Assembly: GCA_050011195.1 (NCBI GenBank)
Contig: JBEKJO010000008.1
Location: forward strand, 8,080 to 72,079
Reading direction: 5' to 3'
Source: PALSA-1440 sp050011195
GTDB taxonomy: Bacteria; Verrucomicrobiota; Verrucomicrobiia; Limisphaerales; UBA8199
DNA length: 64,000 nucleotides
In this document: in pieces, positions 17,176 to 26,942 of the stretch
How positions within the stretch are numbered: the first letter of the stretch is position 1
How the letters are laid out: each line of letters starts with the position of its first letter
The notes under the pieces: model-generated
What the model was told of the DNA's origin: nothing
What the model saw: the letters and a program-made list of their open reading frames with translations, nothing else
The model's database searches: none
Position numbers and translations under genes: made by a program

Positions 17176-17373
17176 TCAAATGGCCACTTCGACTTCGCTG
17201 ACCTTGAATAGTCTGGCCTCGTCCGCTTCCGCCGCGAGCCATTCCCGGATCGCCTCCCGGATGTTGGCCAGGGCTTCCTCGCGGGTCTTGCCCTGCGAAT
17301 GGCAGCCGCGCAACGCCGGACAACTCACCGAGACGCCGTCCTCATGCTCGATCAACGTGACCCTGTATTTCAT
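17176..17373 (-). CDS. hicB: HicB-like antitoxin
   Basis: 65 residues: 'YRVTLIEHEDGVSVSCPALRGCHSQGKTREEALANI' is the HicB partial RNase H-like fold. The protein is short and lacks the C-terminal DNA-binding domain of longer HicB forms, so autoregulation would need another route. It neutralises the adjacent HicA. Together they form a complete type II toxin-antitoxin pair. Confidence 0.85.
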   Translation of the reverse strand: MKYRVTLIEHEDGVSVSCPALRGCHSQGKTREEALANIREAIREWLAAEADEARLFKVSEVEVAI

Positions 17374-17539
17374 GGTTCAACCGTAATCTTGTGCCAAAGG
17401 CAAATCAAGTCCACTTGGGCATCTGCAAGGGTGAACTGCGCCACGAGACCCCCAAACTCAAGGGGGTTGCGAACCCGTCATTGTCGCACGTCCAGGTGTG
17501 CCCCCACGTTTCCCGGAGACAGGTATGGCGGGTGAACGG

Positions 17540-19387
17540 TCATTGGAGGGCGTCGCAGAGGCCGGAGGTTCGGGTGACACGGCGGGCAAGGGCGGCGCGG
17601 AAGACCTGCTCGTCGAACCAGAGTTCGACACTCGTGCGGGCGCGGGTGATGCCGGTGTAAAGGAGTTCGCGGCTCAGGACGGGGCTTTCACGGTCGGGCA
17701 GGATGAGCAGGACGCGATCAAACTCGGAGCCCTGGCTTTTGTGGACGGTCAGCGCGTAGGCGGTTTCATGCTCCGGCAAACGGAGGGGGAGGAACTTGCG
17801 CAGAGTATTGTCCGGTCCGGGAAAGAAGGCCCGCGGCTCGCCGGTGTCGGCATCGGGCAGGAGGAGGCCGATGTCGCCGTTGAAGAGCTTCAGGTTGTAG
17901 TCGTTGCGCGTGATCATGATGGGCCGGCGGGCATACCAGAGGTTCTGGGGCCGGATCAGGCCCGCCTCTTCCAGGATTTCCTCGGTCGCCTGGTTCAGAC
18001 CGGCGACGCCGAAGGGGCCCTCGCGCAGGGCGCACAGGATGCGGAAGCGGGCCAGGGCCGCCAGCGCCGCGAGCGGGTCGGATGCTTTCAGGAACTCAGT
18101 GAATCCGGCGGTCACGCGTGCGCGCAAGGCTTCCTTTAATTCCGCGCGGCGGGGAAGGGGCGCAGAGATGAGATCGTCTGCGGCGTTGGCGCCGCAGTCC
18201 CGAAGGATTTGGAGAACGTTCTCCGCGCGGCCTTCATTGATGGCGTTACTGAGGCGGTAGATGGCGCTGTGCTGGCCGAAGCGGTAATTCTTTTTGAGTT
18301 GGACGACGCAGTCGGCGAGCGCGGCGCGTCCTTGGGCACCGGAACCCAAAGGCAAAAGGGGACCCCTCACCCCGGCCCTCTCCCCTTGAGAAGGGGAGAG
18401 GGGGCTTGCGTCGGAGGCGGCGGCGGAGCAGATGTCGCCGAGGACGGCGCCGGCCTCGACCGAGGCCAATTGGTCTTTGTCGCCCAGGAGAATCACCCGG
18501 GCGGACGGAGGGATGGCCTGGAAGAGTTTGGCCATGAGGGCGAGGTCCACCATGCTGGCTTCGTCCACGGCGACGACGTCAAAGGGCAGGGGATTGTCCG
18601 CGTTGTGGCGGAAGCGGGCGGAGTCGGGGAGGTAGCCGAGCAATCGGTGGATGGTCGTGGCGCGCTCGGGCAGTTGCGCCCGGGTGGCCTCGTCACAGGC
18701 GAGGGTGGCCTTGACGGTGCGGATGGAGTCCTGAATGCGGGCGGCGGCTTTGCCGGTAGGCGCGGCGACGGCGATGCGGAGCTTACGGTTGCGTTCCAGT
18801 TCCAGCAACAACGCCAGAATCAGCACGAGGGTGTGGGTCTTGCCGGTGCCGGGTCCGCCGGAGATGACGCAGAATTTGCGGCGCACGGCGGCGAGCGCGG
18901 CAACGCATTGCCAGTTGATGGTCTCGCCTGGCTCCGGGGGGAAGAGGGCGTGGAGCTTTTGGGTGAGCGTAGGCGAGTCAGGTTGCGGCGGCAGGTCGGC
19001 GGCGCGCTTGAGAATGGCGGCGGCGAGGCTCTGCTCGTATTCCCAGTAGCGGTGGAGGTAGAGCCGGTGACGGGCATCGAGGATCAGCGGCTTGAAGTCG
19101 CCGGGCGAGCCGACGACGGGCGAGGGGTTGAGCGCTTTGGTCCAGTCCTTGAGGCGGGGAAGGTGAATTGGATTCACGCCGTCGGGGGGCAGGTCGGGGA
19201 AGGTCGAGCCGGCAATCGCTTCGAGGTCGAGGCAGATATGGCCTTCGCTCCGTTTGCAGCTTACCAGGGCTGCCGCCAGTGCGACCAACGGTTGCTCGCC
19301 GCCGGCCTGCGCTTCGATGAATGCGGCGAAGTGGCGGTCCAGGTCGCTGAAGGCGCTGCTGGCAATAAGCTGGCGGATCTCAGTCAT
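17540..19387 (-). CDS. recD: Exodeoxyribonuclease V alpha subunit RecD
   Basis: 615 residues. Helicase motifs: Walker A 'SGGPGTGKTHT' (about 176-183), Walker B 'AVDEASMVD', and the C-terminal UvrD-like 'ALTVHKSQGSEFD...LYTGITRAR'. RecD is the 5'-3' helicase of RecBCD, which processes double-strand breaks. The start overlaps the recB stop by 8 bp. An unusual insert at about residues 328-349 ('ASPLSPSQGERAGVRGP') derives from a dispersed palindromic repeat lying in frame between the helicase motifs. Confidence 0.93.
   Translation of the reverse strand: MTEIRQLIASSAFSDLDRHFAAFIEAQAGGEQPLVALAAALVSCKRSEGHICLDLEAIAGSTFPDLPPDGVNPIHLPRLKDWTKALNPSPVVGSPGDFKPLILDARHRLYLHRYWEYEQSLAAAILKRAADLPPQPDSPTLTQKLHALFPPEPGETINWQCVAALAAVRRKFCVISGGPGTGKTHTLVLILALLLELERNRKLRIAVAAPTGKAAARIQDSIRTVKATLACDEATRAQLPERATTIHRLLGYLPDSARFRHNADNPLPFDVVAVDEASMVDLALMAKLFQAIPPSARVILLGDKDQLASVEAGAVLGDICSAAASDASPLSPSQGERAGVRGPLLPLGSGAQGRAALADCVVQLKKNYRFGQHSAIYRLSNAINEGRAENVLQILRDCGANAADDLISAPLPRRAELKEALRARVTAGFTEFLKASDPLAALAALARFRILCALREGPFGVAGLNQATEEILEEAGLIRPQNLWYARRPIMITRNDYNLKLFNGDIGLLLPDADTGEPRAFFPGPDNTLRKFLPLRLPEHETAYALTVHKSQGSEFDRVLLILPDRESPVLSRELLYTGITRARTSVELWFDEQVFRAALARRVTRTSGLCDALQ
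18341..18402. repeat. Dispersed palindromic repeat A, copy in recD
   Basis: A 62-bp element closely matching 32331-32392. Its core is CCCTCTCCCCTT, a 4-nt loop and AAGGGGAGAGGG. The copy is in frame and free of stops on the recD strand. Confidence 0.9.
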
Positions 19388-22300
19388 GGGCTTGGCCCTC
19401 CGTTGCCGCCGTGCCGGTTAGCAGGTTGTTGAGCTTGCGGACAAAGGGTTCCTCAAGCCGGTCGCGATAGATGCCGAATCCGGGCCGGGCGGGGTCAATG
19501 CCGCGCAGAAACAGATAGCAGGCGCCGCCGAAATGCCGGTCATAGCGGTAGCCGGGCAGGCGCAGGCGGAGATAGCGGTCCAGCGCGGCGGTGTAGAGTT
19601 GGCATTGGAAGTAGTAGTACCGGCGGCGGATTTCGCCCGCGAGGGCGGCTGGGCCGTAATCCTCGACCCGGTTGCCGAGCCAGTTGGATTTCCAGTCCAC
19701 GAGGTAGTAACGGCCATCGAACTCGAAGACCAGGTCAATGAACCCTTTGAGCATCCCCTGCCCCGGGGCGAAGGAGAACCCGCTCGGCTCGCTGGAGAAC
19801 TCCGAGCCCCCACCGTTTGTGGAGGTCGCTGCGCCCGAGGACGGGCGCACTCCGGTGGTACGGCCCGGATACGCCTCCTGGAGCAGTGGCCGGAGCATTT
19901 CCGGCGAGATGCGCTGGAGGGGGAAATAGAATTCGAGTTCGTGGAGCCGCTGCGCCGCCGTGATTTTCGCCAGGGTCAGGGTGGGAATACCCGGGTCCAG
20001 CGGAGCGGTCATCACCTTGCCCAGCATCTCGACGAGGATATGGGTGAACTCGGCCTCCGGCAGGCCATGAGCGTGGAGCTGTTCGCGGACGAGGGCCGCG
20101 GCCGCCGGCTGGTTCCATTGGGTGAAATCCAGCTTCTCGAAGATCTTGTGGAGGCAGGTGCCGGGCTTGACGCCGCGGGGGAAGGCAAAGATGCCGGAGG
20201 CGGGAAGCTCGGCGCGGGCATCGGCGCCCAGGGCGTCGTGGTCCGGCAACTCCTCGCCCTGGTTGGCAGTGAGGGAGGTGAAACTGCTGATGCGCCAATC
20301 GCGGGCAATGGCGCGGGTGAACCGCCGATAATCCAGCGCCAGCCCAGCGGAACTGGGGGCCGTGAAGGCAGTGTCTGCGGGTTGAGGAAGGTCGCGAGCG
20401 GCGATGGTCGGTTGGCCGTCCGGGCCGCTGGATTGGTCAGCCAGCTTGCGCAGGTCGTCGAGCAGTTGGTGGTCGTCGAGCTGGGGGAAGTGGTTCTCCA
20501 GTGCCGTTACCGGATCAGGTTCGGGGTTTGGCGGCGGGTGCAGCAGCCAGGCTGGAGCGGAAGTTGCGGCGTCGCGGAAGGCGCCCCAGACAAAGTAGCA
20601 ACGGTGTTTGGCACGCGTCAGGGCGACGTAGAAGAGCCGGACGTTTTCAGCCAGGCGTTCGACCCGGGCTTGCTGCTTGTGCGCGTCGTAATCGGGGCTG
20701 CCGAGGTCGCGGACGAGGTTGCCGTCACCTTGCTCGTGGAAGAAGACCTGCTCCTCGCCGCCGTGCTCGATGGTCGCGCCCTTCCATGAGAAGGGGCAAA
20801 AGACGACGGAGTATTCCAGCCCTTTGCTCTTGTGAATGGTGACCAGCTTGACGGCTTTCTCGTCGGTCTCCAGCCGGAGTTGGTGTTCCTCGGCCACCTG
20901 GCCCTCCAGTTCCCGCTGCTCGCCGAGCCACTTGAGCAGGCCGGAGACGCCCAGGCGATGCTCGACGCTGGCGCGGTGGAGCACCTCCAAAAGATGCAGG
21001 AGGTTGGTTAACCGGCGCTCGCCATCGGGGAAGGCCAGCAGGCGGGGCCGGACTTGCTGGCGCTGCATGAAGCTGCGGAACATCTGGATGAAGCCGCGCT
21101 GGAGCCAGAGGTCCAGGTAGCCGCGGAAGCGTTCGAGGATTTGCTGCCAGTCGGTCTCCTGCTTCGCCACGGCTTCGGCTTGGGAACCGCTGTAAAGATG
21201 GGGCTCGCGGGGACGCTCGCCCTCCCGTTTTGCCAGGGCTTCGATTTGGGAACCGGTGAGGCCGACCATGTCTGTCCCGAGCGCGGCCATGAGTTGGGAT
21301 TCATGGGTCGGGTCGGCAATCGCGGCGAGCACGCGCAGGGTCTCCACCACTTCCCGGGAGTCAAACAGGCTGGCGCTGGTGTAGAGCACGCTGGGGACGT
21401 TGCGCCGGTTGAGCGCGTCCTGAACCAATTGGGCCTGGCGGTTCTCGGGCACCAGCATCGCGATGTCCTCGGGCAGCAGCTTGCGGTCGCCCAGGGCGGT
21501 TTGGCCATTCAGCAGCTCGACGATCTCGGTGGCCACAACCGACGGAAGCAGTTTGTCGGCGGCACCCTTGTTGATCTCGGCCCCGGTCCGCCGCCAGAAC
21601 CAAATCTGGAAAGGCGGCTGCGCCTGGCCATCCACTGTGAGGGGCTTTTTGTCGGCCTCACCTTTGGCGTCCACAGAATGGAATTGGATGCCGGGGAACA
21701 CGAAGGGTCGGGCCGAGGCGCTGAAGACGGCGTTGACCGAGCGGACCAGGCTGGCTTCCGAGCGCCAGTTCTCCTTGAGGGTGTAGGTCTGCTGGGAGTG
21801 CCGGCTGGCTCTGAGATAGGTGAAGATGTCGGCGCCGCGGAACCCGTAGATGGCTTGCTTGGGATCGCCAATGAGGAACAAATAATTCTCCGGCCCCGTG
21901 AACACGCGCGAGAAGATTTCGTATTGGAGGGGATCGGTGTCCTGGAACTCGTCGATGAGGGCGGCCACGTATTGGCGCCGCAGCAGGGCGGCCAGGGCGG
22001 GGCCATCGGCGCCCGCCAAGGCGCTGTGCAGGCGTGTCAGCAGGTCGTCGAAGAACTGGACCTTAAGCTCGTCCTTCCGGCGCGGCAGCTCCTGCCGAAC
22101 ATAATGCAGCGCCCCGAGCTTGACGCCGATGATGTAGTACTCCTCCGCGCGGGATAGGTCGTCGCACAGGTCGAAGAAGCGATGCGCTGGGGCCGGGCCC
22201 TTGGCCTTCTTGGAGACCTTCTGCGCAATGGCCGACTTCTTAAAGAGCTGCAAGGCGTCCAATGCAGCCGGGGGAAACTCTGGCGCACCGAGGCAACGGT

Positions 22301-23090
22301 CGAGTTGGCGGAAGGCGTCGGCCATGGCCTCGTCATCGTTGTAAGGCTTGTTCGCCCACTTGGCGCCGCTGCCGAAGTGGCTGCGGATGGCGTCCTTCTG
22401 CTCGCGCCAGATTTCGCGCAGAGAAGCGAAAGCGGCTTCCAGGGCTGCGGCCAACGATTCTGGAGTCTGGCCGTCCACGGGTGAAAGCAGCTTGAGGAAC
22501 GGGTGAGGCAGGCTGGTCCGCACCAGCGGCAGGAGGCCGTCCGGGCTCAAGCCGTTCTTTAAGGCAAAGATGACAGGGATTTTGCCCGCGCGGTAAAACT
22601 GTTTGCGCCAGTAATCTTCGACAAGCTGGCGTAACAGCGGGGTCTGGTCGGTGACCAACTCCGTGTCGAACAGGTTGCCGGTCTCGAACGCCCGGTCCCG
22701 GAGCACCCGCTGGCAGAAGCCGTGAATCGTATAGATGGGCGCCTCATCAAAGCCGTAGAGCGCACGGTCCAACCGCGCCGCAAAATCAGCTCTCTGGTCC
22801 GCCTGCCTGGCCACCAACGCGCGGAGGAAGGGGTCGTCGCTGGCCCCGGTGTTGAAGGCCTGCAAAGCTCTGGCGAGAGTATGGCGGATGCGATGGCGCA
22901 ATTCCTCGGTCGCCGCCACCGTGTAGGTCACCACCAGGATTTCGCGGACCGACAGGTTCTTCTCGAGGATGAGCCGCAGGAACAGCCCGGCGATGGTGAA
23001 GGTCTTGCCGGTGCCGGCGCTGGCCTCGACCAGGCTTGCGCCTGCCCGCAACTCCGTCTCAGCCAACTGGAAGACGGGAACAGGTTTCAT
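19380..23090 (-). CDS. recB: Exodeoxyribonuclease V beta subunit RecB
   Basis: 1236 residues (E. coli RecB is about 1180). UvrD-type helicase with Walker A 'ASAGTGKT' (about 20-27), Walker B 'LIDEFQDTDPLQ', 'VTIHKSKGLEY' and 'FYVALTRAKH'. The C-terminal nuclease domain has 'GFIDLVFEFDGRYYLVDWKS' (Asp about 1117, Asp-Trp-Lys about 1133). It forms RecBCD with its neighbours: 4 bp overlap with recC, 8 bp with recD. Around residues 611-645 a repeat-derived peptide ('REGERPREPHLY') is flanked by duplicated host sequence 'GSQIEALAK' and 'GSQAEAVAK'. Confidence 0.95.
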   Translation of the reverse strand: MKPVPVFQLAETELRAGASLVEASAGTGKTFTIAGLFLRLILEKNLSVREILVVTYTVAATEELRHRIRHTLARALQAFNTGASDDPFLRALVARQADQRADFAARLDRALYGFDEAPIYTIHGFCQRVLRDRAFETGNLFDTELVTDQTPLLRQLVEDYWRKQFYRAGKIPVIFALKNGLSPDGLLPLVRTSLPHPFLKLLSPVDGQTPESLAAALEAAFASLREIWREQKDAIRSHFGSGAKWANKPYNDDEAMADAFRQLDRCLGAPEFPPAALDALQLFKKSAIAQKVSKKAKGPAPAHRFFDLCDDLSRAEEYYIIGVKLGALHYVRQELPRRKDELKVQFFDDLLTRLHSALAGADGPALAALLRRQYVAALIDEFQDTDPLQYEIFSRVFTGPENYLFLIGDPKQAIYGFRGADIFTYLRASRHSQQTYTLKENWRSEASLVRSVNAVFSASARPFVFPGIQFHSVDAKGEADKKPLTVDGQAQPPFQIWFWRRTGAEINKGAADKLLPSVVATEIVELLNGQTALGDRKLLPEDIAMLVPENRQAQLVQDALNRRNVPSVLYTSASLFDSREVVETLRVLAAIADPTHESQLMAALGTDMVGLTGSQIEALAKREGERPREPHLYSGSQAEAVAKQETDWQQILERFRGYLDLWLQRGFIQMFRSFMQRQQVRPRLLAFPDGERRLTNLLHLLEVLHRASVEHRLGVSGLLKWLGEQRELEGQVAEEHQLRLETDEKAVKLVTIHKSKGLEYSVVFCPFSWKGATIEHGGEEQVFFHEQGDGNLVRDLGSPDYDAHKQQARVERLAENVRLFYVALTRAKHRCYFVWGAFRDAATSAPAWLLHPPPNPEPDPVTALENHFPQLDDHQLLDDLRKLADQSSGPDGQPTIAARDLPQPADTAFTAPSSAGLALDYRRFTRAIARDWRISSFTSLTANQGEELPDHDALGADARAELPASGIFAFPRGVKPGTCLHKIFEKLDFTQWNQPAAAALVREQLHAHGLPEAEFTHILVEMLGKVMTAPLDPGIPTLTLAKITAAQRLHELEFYFPLQRISPEMLRPLLQEAYPGRTTGVRPSSGAATSTNGGGSEFSSEPSGFSFAPGQGMLKGFIDLVFEFDGRYYLVDWKSNWLGNRVEDYGPAALAGEIRRRYYYFQCQLYTAALDRYLRLRLPGYRYDRHFGGACYLFLRGIDPARPGFGIYRDRLEEPFVRKLNNLLTGTAATEGQAHD
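21202..21226. repeat. Dispersed repeat B arm, copy in recB
   Basis: A 25-bp arm (GGCTCGCGGGGACGC followed by TCGCCCTCCC) identical to the mutS arm at 36139-36163. It is flanked by an imperfect duplication of about 27 bp (21167-21193 and 21231-21257). Confidence 0.9.
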
Positions 23091-26000
23091 GCCGCTGCCT
23101 CCTTCAGCTCGCTCAAGAGGGGCTCGAAGACTGCGCGCGCCGTTTGCTGGAACTCTTCGTCCAGGGGATCGACGTTACGGAAGCACAAATCGAAGTAGGG
23201 GTCTGCGCATTCACCGGGCGTCTTCCTGAACGGATTGCCTTCCCAACTGAGCCGGGCGAGCCCTAGCGGCTCCTGCTTCGACCGGCCAGCCTTCTGTGTC
23301 AGCACGGCGTCCGCGTAGGCCCAGGCGGTCTGCGGGAAGAACTTCAGCGGCCTGGTCAAACCTTTCCAATAGAGATCGAGCAGGCCGGCCAGCAACTCCG
23401 GCGCCCCGGCCAGCGGCGGGGCTTCAAAGACCTTGTCGCTGCCGACGAGTACAGCGTTTGAATACGGCCCGCCGGGGAACGCGGCGTTCAGGACGAGGTG
23501 CTCGACCCAAAAGCGCAAGAGGTCCTTGGGCTTGATGCTCGCGCAGCGGAAATGCAAAGGGCCTTTGGCTGTCAGGCGCCGAATCTCCCCCACCAGGCGA
23601 AACTCGCCCAGCGTATGGTCAACCTGGATGGGATCAATATAGCCATCGCCGAAATGGGGCCGCACTTGGTCCAGGAACGTCTGCACCTCGGCTTGGAGCC
23701 CGCGGAACTGCGCCGCCCCGGCTTCGCCCAGAGGCAGCCGCCCCGAGGCTTTCATCAACTGCAGAGCGTCTTTGACGCTGGCTCCTTTGAGGCCCATGTC
23801 CACGAGGTCCTGCCGGATGGCGTAACCGTCCAGGGGGGCCACCGCGAAAGGCTCGACTTCCGCCAAGGCCTCGTCCTGCTCCTCGAATCGCAGCCCAAGC
23901 CGGCGGGTCACCAGCCAGCGGGCGGGATTGCAGAAGAACTCCGCCAGGGCGCCTGCGTCCACTGTGCGCCACTCAGCTTGGGGTTCGCTCAACGGCACAT
24001 CAAGGAAGGAGGCTGGCAACGTTCGGGCGGCCTGCCCGCAGTGGCTGGCCCGGCAGTTCTCGGCGGAATAACTGAAAAGCCGCCCATCCTGCGCCGTGAA
24101 GTAGGCCGGGCTGAACGCCTGCAAACGATGCCGCACCAGCACGTGATCCTTGACGATGTCCTGCCCGGGCAGCTCATACGCCTGGGCGACGTAATCCAGC
24201 AGTTCACTCACCAGCACCGACGGCGGGGCTTCGCTGTTATCGCGAATGGATTGGCCGACGTAGCTGATGTGCAGCCGTTCCCGCGCCGAGAGCAGCGTCT
24301 CAAGGAAGAGATAACGGTCGTCGGCCCGCAGGGAACGGTCGCCCAACCGGGGCTTCTGCGCCATCAGGTCAAAGCTCAGATGCCGATCCGTCCGGGGGAA
24401 GGCGCCGTCGTTCATGCCCATGAGGCAGATCACCTTGAACGGGATACTGCGCATGGGTTTGAGGGCGCAGAAGGTGACTCCGCCGGTGATGAAGCCGGAG
24501 CCGAAGCGGTCTTCCGCCAGAAGTTGGTTCAGGGATTCCAGGATCACCGCCAGGTCAACCGGCTCCACGCAACCGGCCTCGGCGGCCTTGTTGGCAAGCT
24601 CACGCAGCGTGGAGCGGATGAGCAATGTTTCCGGCACCTGGCTTTCAGGGGGTTGGAAGAAGGCTTCCAGCGCGCCCAGCAGGATTTCCTCCCACTCCCC
24701 GATGGTTCGCCGCTCCCTGAGTTTGGCCGCCACGTCGAAGAGCCGCTTCAAGTATTCCGCAAAATGCCCCAGCACCTCGGCGCTGCCGCCTTCCACGTCG
24801 TCATACGGAAGCACAGCCTGAAACATCCTTTCGCCTCTGCCGGCCATGGCATAGCCCGCGAACAGCCGTTCCATGCCCTGCTGCCATGTGTTCTCCGCCA
24901 GACCGGGCAGCCCGAGACTCTCGCGCTGCTTCGCGTCCTGCCCCCAGCGGATGTTGGTCCTGCGGACCCAGACCCGGATGATGTCGAGGTCCGATTCGGC
25001 CAGACCAAACCTCGCCCGCACCGCGCCGGTCTCCAGGATGCGCAAGACGCTGGTCGCTTCGAGGCGCGTCGCGGGCAGGCTCAGGAGGTTCAAGAACGCA
25101 TCGATGACCTGGCTGGCGCTGCAAATGCCCCGGTCGGCCACGCTGAACGGAATCCGTTTGCTCGCCTCTTCCGGCGAGTCGAACACCGCCTGGATGAACG
25201 GCGCGTAAACCTCGATCTCCGGCGTCATCACGAGCACGTCGCGGGGCGCGAGCTGCGGATCGCGCGCGAACCAGTCGAGCAGGTGATCGTAGAGCACTTC
25301 CACCTCGCGCAACGGGCTGTGACAGGAATGCACCCGCAACGAGGCGTCCGTTCGACCGATGGGAAGCCGGGGACAGTCTTCCCGCCCCCGATCCCGCAAG
25401 TGGAAGAGGTCCGCCTGGATGTGCTGAAGCAGGTCTGTCTCGGGCGGCTCTGAGAAGGCTTGGTCTTCATCCCAGTCGCCGGCCTCGAGAACCAGGTTCA
25501 GGAAGTCGCGGCCTAGGTGCCCCATCGAGGCCAGGAGATGGTTGCCCGCTTCCAGGTGGAGTTCACTGGCGGCGGCGTCCCCTTTCCCGGCAGCCTTGAG
25601 AAGTCGCTCCGACTCGCGCGCGTTGGCGATCTGGCCCCAGTATTCTTTCGATGGCTGGAGCAGAAAGAGGTGGACATCTATGCGGGCGCCCAGCGCGCAA
25701 AGGACCTGGAGATAGGACGGGGGCAGGGCCGAGATGCCGAAGATGGAAATCCGCTCGGGCACCTCCAGCGGTCTGGAATCGGGCCTGGCAAAGTGTTCGC
25801 TAAACTCCTTCAAGAGCGCCGCCAGATGTTGCCCCGGTTTCTCTTGATGCAGGCGTCGCCAGAGCGCCGCCTGCCATAGCTCGTGATGGCTGTCTTTAAG
25901 GTCGGCCGCGCTCAACTCGCCCTGGTCCCAGGCCAAAATCAGGTCGGGCCGGAACACCAGATACTGGTCAAACAGATTGGCGATCTGCGAGGAGAGTTGG

Positions 26001-26371
26001 AAGCGCTTGCGGACATCAGCCGGGTCTGCCAGATAGCTCTTCAGCGGGCTGAATTCCGGCTGGGGCAGCAGTTCCGGCAACAGCCGCAGCATCTCCCAGA
26101 GCATCACCTCGCGGTCGAGCGCCAGCTCCGCGCCTGGACTTGCCGCATTCGCTCCCAGGGCCTGTGCGCAGAAAACCTTGGGAAATGGGAATGAGCAGTT
26201 CGCGCAAATGCCGTGCCGCCCGGCCAATTCCAGCTTCAGCCAGCGGGCCATGCCCTGGCTCTGCACCACGACTACCTCCGGCTGAAGCGCAGAGCGCAAC
26301 GGCTTTTGAAGGGCTTCCGCCAATCTCCGGGCCAACGTTTCCAGACGGTTACTGGTGTGCAGCCTTAACAT
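23087..26371 (-). CDS. recC: Exodeoxyribonuclease V gamma subunit RecC
   Basis: 1094 residues. The N-terminus 'LRLHTSNRLETLARRLAEAL' and 'VVVQSQGMARWLKLELA' are characteristic of RecC, an inactivated helicase that recognises Chi and holds RecB and RecD. First gene of recC-recB-recD, overlapping recB by 4 bp. Length is close to E. coli RecC (about 1120). Confidence 0.95.
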   Translation of the reverse strand: MLRLHTSNRLETLARRLAEALQKPLRSALQPEVVVVQSQGMARWLKLELAGRHGICANCSFPFPKVFCAQALGANAASPGAELALDREVMLWEMLRLLPELLPQPEFSPLKSYLADPADVRKRFQLSSQIANLFDQYLVFRPDLILAWDQGELSAADLKDSHHELWQAALWRRLHQEKPGQHLAALLKEFSEHFARPDSRPLEVPERISIFGISALPPSYLQVLCALGARIDVHLFLLQPSKEYWGQIANARESERLLKAAGKGDAAASELHLEAGNHLLASMGHLGRDFLNLVLEAGDWDEDQAFSEPPETDLLQHIQADLFHLRDRGREDCPRLPIGRTDASLRVHSCHSPLREVEVLYDHLLDWFARDPQLAPRDVLVMTPEIEVYAPFIQAVFDSPEEASKRIPFSVADRGICSASQVIDAFLNLLSLPATRLEATSVLRILETGAVRARFGLAESDLDIIRVWVRRTNIRWGQDAKQRESLGLPGLAENTWQQGMERLFAGYAMAGRGERMFQAVLPYDDVEGGSAEVLGHFAEYLKRLFDVAAKLRERRTIGEWEEILLGALEAFFQPPESQVPETLLIRSTLRELANKAAEAGCVEPVDLAVILESLNQLLAEDRFGSGFITGGVTFCALKPMRSIPFKVICLMGMNDGAFPRTDRHLSFDLMAQKPRLGDRSLRADDRYLFLETLLSARERLHISYVGQSIRDNSEAPPSVLVSELLDYVAQAYELPGQDIVKDHVLVRHRLQAFSPAYFTAQDGRLFSYSAENCRASHCGQAARTLPASFLDVPLSEPQAEWRTVDAGALAEFFCNPARWLVTRRLGLRFEEQDEALAEVEPFAVAPLDGYAIRQDLVDMGLKGASVKDALQLMKASGRLPLGEAGAAQFRGLQAEVQTFLDQVRPHFGDGYIDPIQVDHTLGEFRLVGEIRRLTAKGPLHFRCASIKPKDLLRFWVEHLVLNAAFPGGPYSNAVLVGSDKVFEAPPLAGAPELLAGLLDLYWKGLTRPLKFFPQTAWAYADAVLTQKAGRSKQEPLGLARLSWEGNPFRKTPGECADPYFDLCFRNVDPLDEEFQQTARAVFEPLLSELKEAAA

Positions 26372-26472
26372 GCGAGAGCGCCCTGCGCGAAGGACCGCGG
26401 GGTCTGGAGATGGTTTCGGGCGTGACGGCCCGCAAACGTCGCGGCCCGCCGTCCGGTCGCGGTCAGCGGTGA

Positions 26473-26856
26473 CTACTTCGTTGCGCCCAGAACCTTGAGC
26501 TGGAGTTTGTTGGTGAGTTCCATCTCCGGCTTGCCTCGGTAGTTTGTGACCAGCCCCTTGACGGAGACGCTCTTGCCTTTGAGCGCCGACAAGTTCTCAA
26601 ACTCGTTGGTGCTCTGGCTCCGGATGATCGCCGTGAACAGATTGCTAGGATAGCGCTTGTCGAAGTTCAGGTAGGTCAGGTTGGGCCTCACGCTGACTTG
26701 GGCCACGACGCCGGTCACAGTGACCTCTTTGCCGATGTAAGCAGAGGCTTGGGCCGTTCCGACAGTGAGGGGGATGGTGTTCGTTTCGGCGGCGCGGCTT
26801 TGGGTGGCGGCGGCGGTCAGGCAAAGCGCGGCGGCGAGGAGTGCGAATGATTTCAT
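26473..26856 (-). CDS. Exported OB-fold protein
   Basis: 127 residues from the ATG at 26856, which starts a signal peptide ('FALLAAALCLTAAATQSRA'). The mature part 'YIGKEVTVTGVVAQVSV...TYLNFDKRYPSNLFTAIIRS' and 'LKGKSVSVKGLVTNYRGKPEMEL' is a five-stranded OB fold like the nucleic-acid-binding tRNA-anti type. The partner is unknown. A frame extends to 26925 but without conserved features. Confidence 0.7.
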   Translation of the reverse strand: MKSFALLAAALCLTAAATQSRAAETNTIPLTVGTAQASAYIGKEVTVTGVVAQVSVRPNLTYLNFDKRYPSNLFTAIIRSQSTNEFENLSALKGKSVSVKGLVTNYRGKPEMELTNKLQLKVLGATK

Positions 26857-26942
26857 AGGACCCGCAGGGTGCGGCAGGCCCGGGCGCGATTCAAGGGCGA
26901 AGTGGAGGCAAACAGCGGCGCGCAAAGCGGGTTCAAGGATCT

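Noticed and set aside
18209..19432. Long plus-strand frame (407 codons)
   Set aside because: Antisense to recD, which carries all helicase motifs; the translation is Gly/Val-rich shadow sequence.
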